Positions 11,721 to 23,107 of a stretch of DNA of 64,000 bases are shown one piece after another. The notes below the pieces were generated by a model that saw nothing but the letters and a program-made list of their open reading frames with translations, searched no databases and was not told where the DNA came from. The position numbers and the translations under genes are program-made. The number at the start of each line of letters is the position of its first letter. The first letter of the stretch is position 1. Origin of the DNA: Mariannaea sp. PMI_226 (lineage: Eukaryota > Ascomycota > Sordariomycetes > Hypocreales > Nectriaceae); NCBI GenBank assembly GCA_024336345.1, contig JANFOG010000006.1, forward strand, positions 124,001-188,000, read 5' to 3'.

Positions 11721-12484
11721 ATGTCAATACAACTTCAACAAGTATGTCATGATGACCTCTCCCTCGTTGAGCTCGGATATCCAATTCGGCTCCCTTGTTT
11801 CCGTCCCCCTATTTTCTTCCCCTGATGGTTGCTACACCGAAAACGTGCTAATGCGTTTGTATCCAGCCTTTCGAGGAATCCCAGTTCGATATCTTCGACT
11901 GGTACCCCAAATTCCAATCCTGCCAACGCTATTTCCTCGACCACGCTCAATACAACGGCCCCGTTCAGACCGTAGCTGCGTTTGTGAACATACAATTGCC
12001 TTTCCAAAAAACCACATCTGGCCCTCTTACGCCCTCCCGTGGCGGCTCTCTAGTCCCCCCCGGAATCCCACCTGCTTCAGCCAGAACCACCAGCCGTGAC
12101 GCGCTTCCGGTTGGCGCCCAAGCAAGCCTTGTTCCCTACATCCGCAGACTCATTGTTACTGGCTTTGATTCCCCAGCCGTCCTCCACGGTTTCTTCGGGG
12201 ACGACTGGCTTCAAGGTATCGGCCCTGTGCATGAGACAGAAAGGAGGAACTACCTCTTTGCCGCAAAGAGCGATAATTGGGCGGGAGTTAAGGCGCAGTA
12301 TGACATGGCCGATGGCCAAACAGTCCCGTTCTTAAGACCGCTTCAGAGTGTCACCGAAGAAGAAATCCAGAGCGCGGAAACAAAGTGGAGCGAATGGTTG
12401 GCCATGCAAGATTGGATGCTGGGTCCTCGTGCACCATCCCACGTTGACGAACCAAGTGTGAGGATCAAACGGGAACAGCCTTGA
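11721..12484 (+). CDS. Conserved ascomycete protein of unknown function ('Ilp apoptosis inhibitor'-labelled family)
   Basis: Exons 11721-11741 and 11867-12484 encode 212 residues. The first coding exon is only seven codons (MSIQLQQ). The 125 bp intron begins GTATGT, has a GTGCTAAT branch-like sequence near 11847 and ends CAG. The protein begins with an aromatic segment (FDIFDWYPKFQSCQRYF), followed by a Pro/Ser-rich linker and a C-terminal half with LVPYIRRL, LHGFFGDDW, ERRNYLFAAKS and WLAMQDWMLGPRAP. I remember this arrangement from Hypocreales entries sometimes labelled 'Ilp is an apoptosis inhibitor', but no BIR or other apoptosis domain is visible, so the label should not be read as function. 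The C-terminal SVRIKREQP recalls a sumoylation consensus (I-K-R-E). Confidence 0.75.
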
Positions 12485-13247
12485 CTACTGCATTAATACC
12501 TGTGCCTGGATGATCAACCTGTGAAAACAGACAAAATGATGCAACGAAGAGGGGGATGATGGGTAGAGTGGCTATGACATGGATAGAAAACGATAGGAGG
12601 GGAGTGGACACTTGGTATTACATGACAGCTGGTCTGGTTATGCAATGTTGCACGGTATCAAGAGTGCAGCATAAGCAGATCATCACGTTGGCATACTGAT
12701 GTATGTGATATTATGCGGCAAGACGCAATGTTCAACTCCATACCTTGTTTTGTGGAGGGAGCAGCCATCAACTCCAATCTATCTGGGGGGCGAGTTGCTA
12801 TGTACATATCAGCGTGGCAGCTAAGAGGCTGCCGCGGGGGTGCATTAAAGCAGAGTGGTAGTGAAAGACGGGATGAGGGTGGTAACAATATGGCCTGTTG
12901 AATACCACTTGTAAGACCTCCGTTGAGTTGGACGCCATCCACACTTTAGCAAAAGAAGAAAAAAATACAAAATATAATGTGTAAAGGAAGAGAGAGAGAG
13001 GCCTGGTTGAAAAATGACACCGAGGCATGTCTCTTGTTGCTCTCCATGATTGATAGGTAGCAGATTCAAAAGAGAAATCACTGCGCCCCCCCTTTAACCG
13101 TTGTCTCCCTTCCCCAACGCCTTTTGTGATGAATGACCACTGGCAATCCACCCCTTCGCCCAACCTCCCTTTCCCCTTCTCTCCATTTTTCTCTCTCTCA
13201 TGCCGAGAGAGAGTTGTCTTCTTGGGATACATAAAATACACGGGGCA
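12485..13247. other. Convergent 3' region between the 11721 gene and set1
   Basis: About 760 bp between two convergent genes. It should hold both 3' untranslated regions. Visible content is a GA-rich tract near 12989-13000, a C7 run at 13085-13091 and CT repeats near 13190-13200. No protein-like frame was found. Confidence 0.5.
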
Positions 13248-16200
13248 TCAGTTCAAGAAACCCTTGCATGCAGCAGTGCCGCACAAGCAGGGGATGCGGT
13301 CGAGACTGTCCATCTCGCGCTCGAACTTGTAGTCGTAGGTCAGCTCTTCGTCTGGATGGAACATGTTAGCACAGACACATAAATAAAGAGGAATTGTTCT
13401 TGGATTCATAGACTATAAGATCCCTTTTTTCTTGAAAAGGGGATCAGAAAGAAAAACAGGGAGGGGAGGCGGGGTGGTTGGACGTACTCATCGGAATGTC
13501 ACGCAGTGCATAAATGACAATACGCTTGCTGCCTTCGACTTTGATAATCTTCGCTGTGCAGTTCGGCATACAGCTGTGGTTAATGAAACGAGCGATGCCT
13601 CCCTTCTTAGTGGCGTCAATGACCGTGTTGTCATCGATGCGAAACAGGTAGCTAGAACCGATGCCGCTCTTAAGATAGCGCTTTTCGCGAATCTCGGCAA
13701 TCTGCTGACGGACCTCCTCGCCGACGTACTCGATAATCATGTCATCTTTGGCGATGTTTTCCATAGTGTACAGGCCCCAGTTATGAATGGCGGAGCGGGC
13801 AAATTTGACGGGTTTCTTTCGCTTCTTCAGCTGGTTGAACTTGAGAACGTCTGAGTCCTGACCAAGCGTCTTCTTTTGGTCGTTGATGTCCGCGGCGAGT
13901 CGGCGTTGCTGAGCACGGTTTGCTCGCGAGTTACCCTTGGCTATGAGCTTCTCAGCCGCAATCTTGGCTGCTTCCTGGGCTGCGGCAGCCTGGTCCTTGC
14001 CCGACTTCTTGTTACGGGCCTCCCGCTCCCGCTCTTCCCGTACTTTCTGAATCTTGAGATGGTGAGGAAGGTACTTGGACTTTTCTGAGTTGAGAATCTT
14101 GTGAACTCCTTCGGTACGAGCGCAGCCTGTCGGGTTTGGCACGTAGTAGCCCCGAATGCCAACGGTAGCCTCAGTGCCACCGCTGACAGAGTTGAGTTCC
14201 CTCACACGTTTGCGTTTCCAAAGCCAGAGTTCTGGGTCCCCAATGTTGCTGGCTTGGAATCTCTTGGCTAGCTTGATTAAGTCAGGGCCATCTCCTGGTC
14301 CTAGAGCCAGCCCCTGGAACATCGACAGGTCAGCCCTCTGGCCGTCAGGCAAGACGAGAGCCGGGGTGAGTGCCACCGTGGACAAAAGCTTCTCATTGTG
14401 TTTCTTCGGGAGTGTTTCCTCCTCATCGGGCAGCTGCTTCTCTTCGACCTTAGGCTCGTCCTTGACGAGTTCCTTTTCGACCTCTTCGTCTTCATCGCGC
14501 TGAGAATCCGTCTCTACTTGGCGTTTCAAAGCCTCACGCTCCTCAAATAGTTGCTTCTTCGTCTTCTTCTTTGCCTTGGTAGGCTTCTTCTTGGTACCTC
14601 TGGCACTGACAGAAACGGGAGTTTCTGAGCGAGAAGCTCTGGTCTCATCTTCACCATCTGGGAAGACATCTACGGAATCCTCACGTGGAGCGAAACCTGA
14701 GCCAAGTGACCCGATTTTGACCCCAAACAGCTCTTCATCCGACTTCTTCTGTCGTTTGAACGCCGTTTCAATAGAGACCTCAAGCTTACGCTTTTTGGAT
14801 AGTATGGGGCCATCTGCGATAGCAAAACTTGCCTCGGTCATGGAATCATCTTCACCAGGGCCCCAGGGAGAGATATCTTCATCAGTGCTCATACGACTGC
14901 GAGGACGCGACTCCGGTTCCTCTGTCTCGTGGGCTAAAACACGAGTGTCGGCATCATCGTCAGACTCTACATCACTATCCAAGCCCCTGAGACGATGATG
15001 AAGAGAGCGGAACTGATTTCGGGCCGCAGCAGGACGGTGGCGAGCGAAGGGGTCGATGAAGGCACTTCGTTGTGCTTGTCCCTTGACCTTCGTTTTGCGG
15101 ATCCTTGGTAATGCCCTGGGTTCTAGCCGGCCAGTTCTGCGCTCAATAGGGTCAGCTCGTGAGTTGGGTGTCCCGACTCGGGAACTGTCATTGCCATCCT
15201 CAATACTAGGGATTGTATCAACATCGTCCGGATGCTCAATATTCAGTTTCCTTCGTTTAGCAACATGGTTGGAGGGTTCTAGAAAATCATTAAGAGCAGG
15301 AGCAGCGACCTTGGTACGAATATGTCGAATCAGATGTTCTGTCATTTCCCGACGAACGACCTCGACAGCTTCTAGCACAGGATCAAAGTTTTTAGCCCTT
15401 TGCTTCTTCTCTTCTTCCAGATCAGCCTCGTCCTCACGGCGACGTCTTTCTCTATCTTCTCGCTGTCGAACTTCGACTCTAGATCTTCGCTCGGGGCTCG
15501 GACTTGCTCTGCGTGGTCGGCGAGATGATTCGGCGTCATGTTTGTCTCGAGGCAGACACAGCTGCATCGATAAATCATAATTAAAGAATTCAGTGTGATT
15601 CACGGCGCGAAAACATCGTTCAGCCTCCGACTTGCCCGTAAACGAGTTGCGAAACACCACATAAAAACCGGCCTTGTCCAGTCGAATATCCTCGAACCCA
15701 TAGTTTTTCAATCGCTTCTTCATATGAGGGATGATGCTGGGCAATACCGGAACGCTCTCGCTCGGAACATGGATGTATGGCTCATCGTTGAGTTGTTCTG
15801 CGACGGATTGAGTTTCGACGCCAGGTTGTCCGCGGGCTTGGACGGGGGTCGGTAGTGGTTGGGTAGGAGGTGTAGGCGCGGGCGTCCGGCTCACTGCAGG
15901 TCCCCTGGGGGCGGTGGGAGGAGGTCTCACAAAGCTAGATGCGGAATTGGATTTAGGACCTGTGGGTGGAGTCTTTGACTGAGAAGTTGCCTGAGCAAGA
16001 CGAGTCTTCTCTTGCTTCTCTTTTTCCCTCCGGAGGTGTTCTTCCAACATCCGTCGACTCTTGCGACCCTCCGGGTCATACTCGACTTTGACAATGTCCG
16101 CATCCACCTTGATGCCTCGGGTCCTTACAGCTCTACGAGCGGCATCAATGGCAGAGACACTTGGCCGGTCGGCTCGCTTGGAGTCGCGGTAGCGAATTGT

Positions 16201-17264
16201 GGCGAAACCCAAATAACTTCCGGTTTCTGGGTGCATCTTGTTGCTACTCTCGGCGATTTCGCCAAAGGTAGCAAAGATTGCAGTCACCTTATTAAATGGA
16301 ACTAAGGGATTGTATCTCGTCACTACGATTTGGGTAGGCGGGCCTGGGCCAATGGAGGTTTTGGGGTCGTAGGGATAAGGCCTGATATTCTCTGGGGCTT
16401 GTCGCAGGCGGGCCTTTGGCAAGTAATAATCGGTGTTGATATATCCTAGACGGCCCCCAGGCTTGAGCAGCCGAGGGTCCGTAGGGGGGGCGTCATCGTC
16501 CTATCCATTCATTTCATTAGCCATATTTCACCACAGATGACGCCCCCCCATCACCAAATTGATGTGGAAAGTATAGTTATACGTACCATACCAAACTCTT
16601 GATATGTCGGTTTGGAGCTTCTACTGACGCTCTTATTATGTACTCGATCGAGGAGCGGATCATATGTGCACTTAAGGCCTTTAACGGAAGGCATGGGATC
16701 TCGAGCCGGAACGCGCCCGAGGGCGGGCAGCCCGTTAGATATCGCGCCATTGCGACCAATGGCAGAGGAATTGTCAGACAAATATGCCGCGGCCGAATCG
16801 GCGGACAAGGATGTAGCCATGTCTGGCTTGATGGTCACCGCAACTGAGTTGTTTGAGGGCGAGTCTTTGGAAGCGAGGGGAGTGAGGCTCGAGGTGGGGA
16901 GGCGGGATGACGCTGAGGTGGCAGCGTTTCGGTGAGAGGAGCTGAAGATGGAAGAGGCCGCGCTACTGTATGAGCTGGCGGAATCGACAGTACCGGGAAT
17001 GTCTGTGATAGGAGAGTCGGTATCGTCGTGGGTAATGGCATCCGATGGGGGACCACCGGGACCAGGGCCGGGCTTAGCAAAACCGTCCACGTCGGGATTC
17101 GACACAGCGACGGGTACCAAGTCGGAAGCGCTATTGGGAGAAGCCGCCTTGTGATGGTCGCGATCACAATCGCGGTCACGTTCAGGACGACTCTGGGCCT
17201 GAACTTTCACCTTGGGGGCTGTAGGGAAGAACTGCGCGAAGCTCGCGCCGGGCGGGCGAGTCAT
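13248..17264 (-). CDS. set1: Set1 histone H3 lysine-4 methyltransferase (COMPASS catalytic subunit)
   Basis: Three exons: 17264-16587, 16500-13488 and 13351-13248, giving 1264 residues, a usual length for filamentous fungi. The start is the ATG at 17264 ([13 protein letters not shown]). Visible parts in order: a disordered Ser/Pro N-terminus; [13 protein letters not shown] just before the first splice; an RRM at roughly 283-375; the Set1-specific second RRM-like region around 468-548; an acidic/basic linker; an N-SET region about 960-1100; the SET domain about 1122-1245 with [18 protein letters not shown] and EELTYDY; and a post-SET CxC-x4-C at the extreme C-terminus ([13 protein letters not shown]). 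The last intron (13352-13487) interrupts the SET domain just before NEELTYDY; without it the frame reads into nonsense. As COMPASS catalytic subunit it mono-, di- and trimethylates H3K4 in the nucleus. All catalytic motifs look intact. Confidence 0.95.
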
Positions 17265-19123
17265 CGTGACGATGCGCTCTTCCTATGGCGTCCGCCGTGC
17301 TTCGACCATGATATCTTCGCGTTGCAGCAAGGGGAAGGCGACGAGAAAGCGAATTCAATGTGTCGTGGAATCTGGTGGTGGGAGCCCGCGGCGACGTGTG
17401 GTGGATGAAAAAAGAGAGAGAAGGCAGAACTAACGCGTGGAAATGGGAGTAGAGGGTACGCGACCGGGCCAAGTTGGTAAAGAGAGGCGGCGATGCGTCA
17501 TCCACAGACTCTGCTGCAGGGGGGGAGGAAGAGGGATTCGCGCAAGATGAAGGGCCTGGAGGGCAGCAAAAAGGGGTGGGAGGCCAGCGCGCACAAGTTG
17601 AGGCAAGATGCGAAGCCCAAAAGGAGCGATCTCCAGGCCGCTGAGCGTGCGAGAGTGACAGATTGGTTGGGTGCCAAGGGGGGGGGTAATGGCAAAGGTC
17701 GGAAAAGTTGAAGATTGTCCAGAACCAGTCGCTGTCGTCCTCTTGGGTTTTGGTTTTTTGGTTTTGGGTTCAGGGATGATGGCACCTGCTTGCCGCAGAC
17801 AGCGTTCTTTGATTGGCAAACAACGAGGTTGTCCAGCCACCTGAGCCACCTAAGCCACCGGAACTACACTCTGAGATCTGTTTTGGCGCTGTTAAGCCAC
17901 AATTGGATGGGAGAGAAAGGTGGCTGATGCGGCAAAGAGGGAGAGTTTTGTGAGTTGTTCTTTGGTACGCGGATCTTTGGTACTCTTTTGCGGAGCCCAA
18001 GCGCGTCTTGCTACCACGCGACCAAGTAATTTACGCCTGACGTGGCGCGTGAGCATCCAATTTTGGCAGCTTTTGTTCTGCTTTCTTTTTGCTTCAGCCC
18101 TCATGCACGACATCCTTCATTTCAGCCGAAAGTGAATGGCACAAAATGAAGTGCCTTGTTCACTGCTAGGCTAATGGCTGCCGTAGGTACCTAGGTATGA
18201 TGTACAAATCACCTTCCTACCTCTATACTAGGTACGTACTGCGGACCCTGGCACATACCAAATCCGACGATCATGAACAACAGAACCAAACGCGAAAAAG
18301 TGGCCGTTCATTGACGGTTATAGGTTCAGTAAATGGTGGTTTGCAATACAGTATCGCATAATTTATTCTTTGTTATATGTATTCCATCATATCCTCTTCA
18401 TTCATATGTTTGCAAACGCAAACGTGACATGTTCAGTACCTACCAATTTACGTGCCTATGTCAATCAATGAACATCCATTGTTCATTCCAGCCAGTTAAC
18501 CAATGATCTCGTGAACATAAGGCCGCATTATCACTCATTCGTTCTGTTATAGTCTTTCTCAGCTCTCATCGACTGTCGCCTAGACCAAGACATATCAAAT
18601 ACAGGAACAAAGACATGCATACGCATGCATAGTCGGTGCTTTGGACAATCCTTCCTGAAACGCCACACCGCCACGATACCTCTCAATTATTGTGGCGTAT
18701 CACGCATCTCTTCTCTGAGTATTGATACCAAACGTGACGACCACATGAGGTGTCATCTTTCTGCAACAACTACGTAATTACCTTGTCCTCGGGTATCTCG
18801 CAATGCCAATGTAGAGGAGACAAGCAACAGATGAATTTGCATGCTTTCGCAAGAAAAGAGACAACATGAAAACTTTTGAATCAGCTTGGGGAATTGAATT
18901 ATAGATGAAGTTTTGATCAACATGGATGGATATTCAGCGATCGCACCAAGCAAAAAGTTCGCAATGTCATAACAAATACCAATGCCTCATTATAAAAAAA
19001 TAATACTCGGGCAAACTCCCCTAAGCTGGATATTTTAACTAGAAATCACATTTAAACCAACTGTTTGCTTCCCGTAACGCCATTCCTTGTATTATTTCAC
19101 ACCTTTCCGTATGAATTTATCCG
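17265..19123. other. set1 upstream region and 3' flank of the securin candidate
   Basis: Intergenic 1.86 kb between two genes on the minus strand. The part next to 17264 is the expected set1 promoter and leader, which on the minus strand is CT- and C-rich. A G9 run lies near 17681. A TACCTAGGTA cluster (GTAGGTACCTAGGTATG and TCCTACCTCTATACTAGGTACGTAC) lies at about 18184-18240. The distal part (18.3-19.1 kb) is AT-richer and is probably 3' flank of the securin candidate. No coding frame is supported. Confidence 0.5.
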
Positions 19124-20489
19124 TCAAAAGTCGAGCTTAAGCTCAAACTCCTCCTCATCATCGGAGAAGTGAAGTGGTTTGCTAATTGGAGCAATATCTT
19201 CGTCATCGGAGCACTCTTCATCAAAGAGAGCCATAAACTGAGGACGGGATGAGTCCTGTTTCTTCAACGCAACTCGGCGCAGTCGAGCGGGTGTAATTGT
19301 CATATCCGAAAATGACTCTAGGGGCTGCGCTGGGTTGATTGCACGTGTAGGTCGGGTCGTCTCACTGTGAATGCGACGATGGGACTGGATCATGGATGAG
19401 GTGGTGCGGCCTCGATTGTAGCCAATCGTGGTTCTAGAAGCTGCTTCCCCAGTAGCGCTATCTGCTGCTGAGTTCTTCCCAGCTGCCACAGGCTTCTTGC
19501 CCTGAAGTACGGTGCTCAGTGGCTTTCTCGTCTTAGGGATTCGGATCGAGTCCACTGCGTCGCTGCCCCTGGAAGTGTCTGAAGCCATTGACAAAGCAGA
19601 TGCGGCACGTCGTGAAGAAATTGTAGACGGCTGCGTTGAAGGTATCTTCTTCACAAGGCGGCCGGGTGGCGGCATGAGCGGATCCTTCTTCTTCAAACTA
19701 GACTTATGTGGGCGGTCAACAGTCTCTGGAATGTCTGCAATATTCCAATCCAATTCATTCATATCGAGCTGATTGCGCTCCTCAGCTCTGGTCATCACCT
19801 TCCTCATTGTCATCTCAAACTCTCTGTCCTGTCGAGAAACACCCTCCTCGTCCACTGGATTATAGAAATGCTGGTAGTAGCCCTTCAGTAGGTTCTCGCT
19901 CTTGAGTCCTTCAAAGGTGAGAAGATCCTTAGGAAAGCAGTCGGATTCGTACGGTAAGTCCTTTGGCTTTGGTGGGGCATATTCGGGCTCATCCTCGTCA
20001 TTTCCTTTCTGTTCGCTCTTCACTTTAAACTCCGGGGGAGCCAGTTCGAGGGATGGCTGCTTGGGTCTATGTGCTGTCGGTTTGAGCTCTGACTTTTCCA
20101 TTTCCTTCCCCTTTCCCTTGGCACCACCTGTCTGCCCGGTTCTAGCTTTGGCATTGGTGGTCTTGTTGCCCAATGGCGCTCGGGTCGTACCTATTCAGAC
20201 ATCAGCAACTGTCCTGTAGATGATCTCTTTCGCAGCTCTTATACGTACCCATTGGGGTGACCATCGCCTGTCGCGAGCCATTTGTCTTCATCAACGTCTT
20301 ATCATTTCCAAACTGCTTTGCTCCCCCAAGCCCAGTCTTTCCAGTAAAAGCGGTAGGTGCATTTTCATCGTGCTGTCCAAATCGAGATGGCGTCTTGGGG
20401 TATCGTGCGCCAGGCGTCTTGAGGTGCTGCTTGGAAGATGCTTGGTGGCTATGCACCAGATTCTCCTGGTCGCGGTGTGCCGCCAGCAT
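19124..20489 (-). CDS. Securin candidate (Pds1/Cut2-like separase inhibitor)
   Basis: Exons 20489-20249 and 20190-19124 give 435 residues; the 58 bp intron (GTACGT...TAG) restores GGT in VTPMGTTRAPLG. The first in-frame ATG is 20489 (MLAAHRDQENL). Residues 84-93 read RAPLGNKTTN, an RxxL...N destruction box resembling the RAPLG box known in S. pombe Cut2. Residues about 149-167 (E-Y-A-P-P-K-P-K-D-L-P-Y) recall the separase-binding segment of yeast Pds1 with its L-P-Y core. Other features are DENAP near 45, a basic Ser/Thr-Pro middle, and an acidic C-terminus ending ELKLDF. Securins are disordered, fast-evolving inhibitors of separase degraded by APC/C at anaphase; that role is inferred from motifs and architecture. 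It is divergent from tropomyosin. An uncharacterised APC/C substrate is the main alternative. Confidence 0.66.
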
Positions 20490-21038
20490 GATGGCAATGT
20501 GAAATTTGGGTTGGCTCGATTCGATGGGTCCAGGGAAATTCAATGAGAAATAGTAACGATGTTGACCTCAACAATAGGGGCACTCGAAATCACCATGGGC
20601 CAAAAGTCTTGACTAGTCGCAATGGCGACCAGGATATTTTGTTGGACCGTGCTGCTGTTGGCAGAGCAACTATGAAGTTGGTTGCCCCGTTTCGAGTGCG
20701 CACTGTCCACTTTGCAGCTCACGAGGCTAGGAACGCCCCCTTCAAGCCACAAAGTAAAAGCCACATGAGGCAGTCATGCAGCTGCACAACGTCCCCACCT
20801 ATCGCCTTGTAGGCAGCTTTGTACCAGTAGGCGCCTCCCGTCAGTTGGGGCAGTACCTGAGTGGAGGGCCTGGAGGGGCATCACCTCTCCCCTTTCTCTC
20901 GGCTTCCTGGCCATTTCATCAACATCCACCTCCGCTTCTGCATCCACTTCCGGGACGATTTCGATCCGTTGAAACCATCTTCACTTTTACACTCGATACC
21001 AACGACACACATAGCTATCAGTCGCTAACTCACTCAAA
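20490..21038. promoter_or_regulatory. Divergent promoter region of securin candidate and tropomyosin
   Basis: 550 bp shared between divergent start codons. The tropomyosin side carries a pyrimidine-rich leader (about 20880-21030) typical of strongly expressed fungal genes. I do not see a clear TATA box. No coding frame is supported. Confidence 0.5.
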
Positions 21039-21749
21039 ATGGATCGCATCAAGGAGGTATGTTGTCTCAGCTCCTCAGTTACCCCACCATGTGCTGGCCC
21101 CTTTGGAGGGGTATAGCGTCAAGTTGCTCTCGTGGCTAATGCAGTTGGGCATGGCGTAGAAAATGAACTCCCTCCGCCTGGAGGCTGACGAGGCCGCGGC
21201 AAAGGTCGAGGAGCTTCAGAGCAAGGTCAAGACGCTAGAACAGGAGAATCTTAGCAAGGAGCAGGAGATCACCTCTCTGCAGCACAAGAATAACCTTCTT
21301 GAGGGAGAGGTTGAGAAGCTCGAGACCGCCATCAAGGACTTCAAGAAGGCCGCCGACGAGGGCCAGCAGCACGGCACCCAGAACGAGACCCTTCAGCGAA
21401 GGCTTCAGCTCCTCGAGGAGGAGGCTGAGGATGCTGACAAGACTCTCCGTGAGGCCAACGAGAAGTACGTCACCGCTGCATGGAAGCTGCATCCAATAAT
21501 CACCGCCTTTTGGTGAAGGGATGCGTCAGCGACCTTTTTTTGTTTTTCTTTATGCATGATTATCTAACAAATCTCTTCTTCCATAGGCTTCGACAGACCG
21601 ACGTCAAGGCTGGACATTTCGAGCGAAAGGTGCAAGCTCTCGAGGCCGAGCGTGATAACTGGGAGGCCAAATACGAGGAGATGGCCGAGAAGCACACCAA
21701 ACTTCAGAAGGACCTGGAGGCTCTCCAGGACGAGATTGGCAACATTTGA
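21039..21749 (+). CDS. tpm1: Tropomyosin
   Basis: Exons 21039-21056, 21160-21464 and 21587-21749 encode exactly 161 residues, the usual size of short fungal tropomyosin. The six-codon first exon (MDRIKE) joins to KMNSLRLEADEA. The whole chain is an uninterrupted heptad coiled coil rich in Glu, Lys, Leu and Ala, with no proline, ending LEALQDEIGNI. Both introns have consensus borders (GTATGT...TAG and GTACGT...TAG with a TCTAAC branch site). Tropomyosin dimers polymerise along formin-nucleated actin cables at hyphal tips and septa and stabilise them. The stop is about 300 bp from the convergent rrp17 stop. Confidence 0.96.
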
Positions 21750-22045
21750 GCGAAATATATCGTGCGCCGAATTTGCCTCGATGGCTGCCTAGCAGCACCG
21801 GGCAGGTCAGGTCTCTTTCGGTTCGGCCTGCCTGCTGGTGTTTCGGGTGGTCAGGAGGCCTTTAGTTAAGATTGTCGCGGTGATAAGCGAAAGGGATTAG
21901 CACCTGCATGTTACGATTCTTCTAGCTGATTGATGAAGCTGGCTTTTTATCAAGGGTATCTTGTTGTAAATTCCCGTCCGCGTTTGCTCTGCTTGCAACG
22001 CTTTCCCTTGTATCTTCTCTTTCTCCTCCGCAGGTTAAGGTAGAA

Positions 22046-22766
22046 CTAATCACGCACTCGTGGCCTGCTCTTGATTTTGCGCTTGACCTCTGTCAGCTGC
22101 CTCTCGATTTTAGATTCGTAGCGGAACTTCTTTTTCTTCTTTTTCGGCCGCTCAGGTTTTGCTTCCACTTTTTTCGCCTGTTCCGCCTCTTTCTTCTTGG
22201 TATCTTCCTCTTTGTCTTCGTCCACCTGCGGCTTATACAATCCATCTCTTGACACCGACACAGATTCAACTGTGACTGTGGTATATCGATCTTCGTCAAT
22301 ATACTCCTCTTCGTGGTCCACGATATCGAGGTTCGGTTGGTCAGGGAAACCATCCCATTCCTCGACAGACTCTTCGTCGGTATCCTGCTCGACCCCTCCT
22401 GCAACTTCCGACTCCTGAAGCATCTTGTTTACTGCATTGACATGGTCTTCTACCTCGCGACGACGTTCTTCCCGGACCTATCATGGCATTGTATTAGTAA
22501 GGACGTTGTAGTCGGCTGACCAGTTGCTGCCGCCTGTTCAGAGTATCATTTACCTGCTTGCGCATCTCAATGCGCTCCTGGCGCTCTCTCTTGGCAGCTT
22601 CTTCTTGTGCGTTCTTGATTCGCTGCTGTTTTCGCTTGTGGAAGCCTGTGAGAAATTCATGTCTCGCATCATTGTCGAAGCTGACTTCTTCCACGCCGTA
22701 GTTTGCTTTTCTCTTCTTCGTGTGTGCTGGGAGAAGGCTTTTCTTCGCCCTGGGTTTGGCAAACAT
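22046..22766 (-). CDS. rrp17: Rrp17/Nop25-family nucleolar rRNA-processing protein
   Basis: Exons 22766-22554 and 22477-22046 give 214 residues; the 76 bp intron (GTAAAT...CTAAT...TAG) joins RKQ to VREERRREVEDHV. The N-terminus (MFAKPRAKKSLLP), followed by EVSFDNDARHEFLTGFHKRK and a long basic helix rich in Gln, Arg and Glu, is the hallmark of the Nop25/Rrp17 (nucleolar protein 12) family. The C-terminus has an acidic linker, a VTVESVSVSRDGL segment and a basic tail (KKKKKKFRYESK). Yeast Rrp17 is a 5'-3' exonuclease in 60S pre-rRNA 5'-end processing; the same role is assumed here. It shares a 340 bp divergent promoter with the Big1-like gene. Confidence 0.9.
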
Positions 22767-23107
22767 GATGGAGGTCGTTATGGGATACGATAAAATTTCG
22801 GTTCCGCGTCCGTATCATACGATAGCGAGTGGAAAATACCAGGACACGATTAAATGCTTGCTCTATGCCTTCGGTAGACAGAAAATAAATAGATTGGAGA
22901 TTCCACTGATCAAAGTTTCCATCATCGATACCGAAAGCGGGCCCGTTCACCGAGGTGTGCACAAAACGGGTTAATCAACTAAAAGGGAGGTTACGTAAGG
23001 CGCGTTGCTGTATCAGCTCCCCATACCTTGGGAGCTGCGAGAGAGCATCACAAGCTGGGCCCTACAGGCAGACACGAAGTTGACAATTCCGCTTCTTCTC
23101 GTCAGCC
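22767..23107. promoter_or_regulatory. Divergent promoter region of rrp17 and the Big1-like gene
   Basis: 341 bp between divergent ATGs at 22766 and 23108. It must contain both core promoters. I see no named operator in it. Confidence 0.45.

Noticed and set aside
20490..20543. Extended N-terminus of the securin candidate (NFPGPIES...)
   Set aside because: It opens with TTG; the first ATG is 20489, which begins the MLAAHRDQENL segment.
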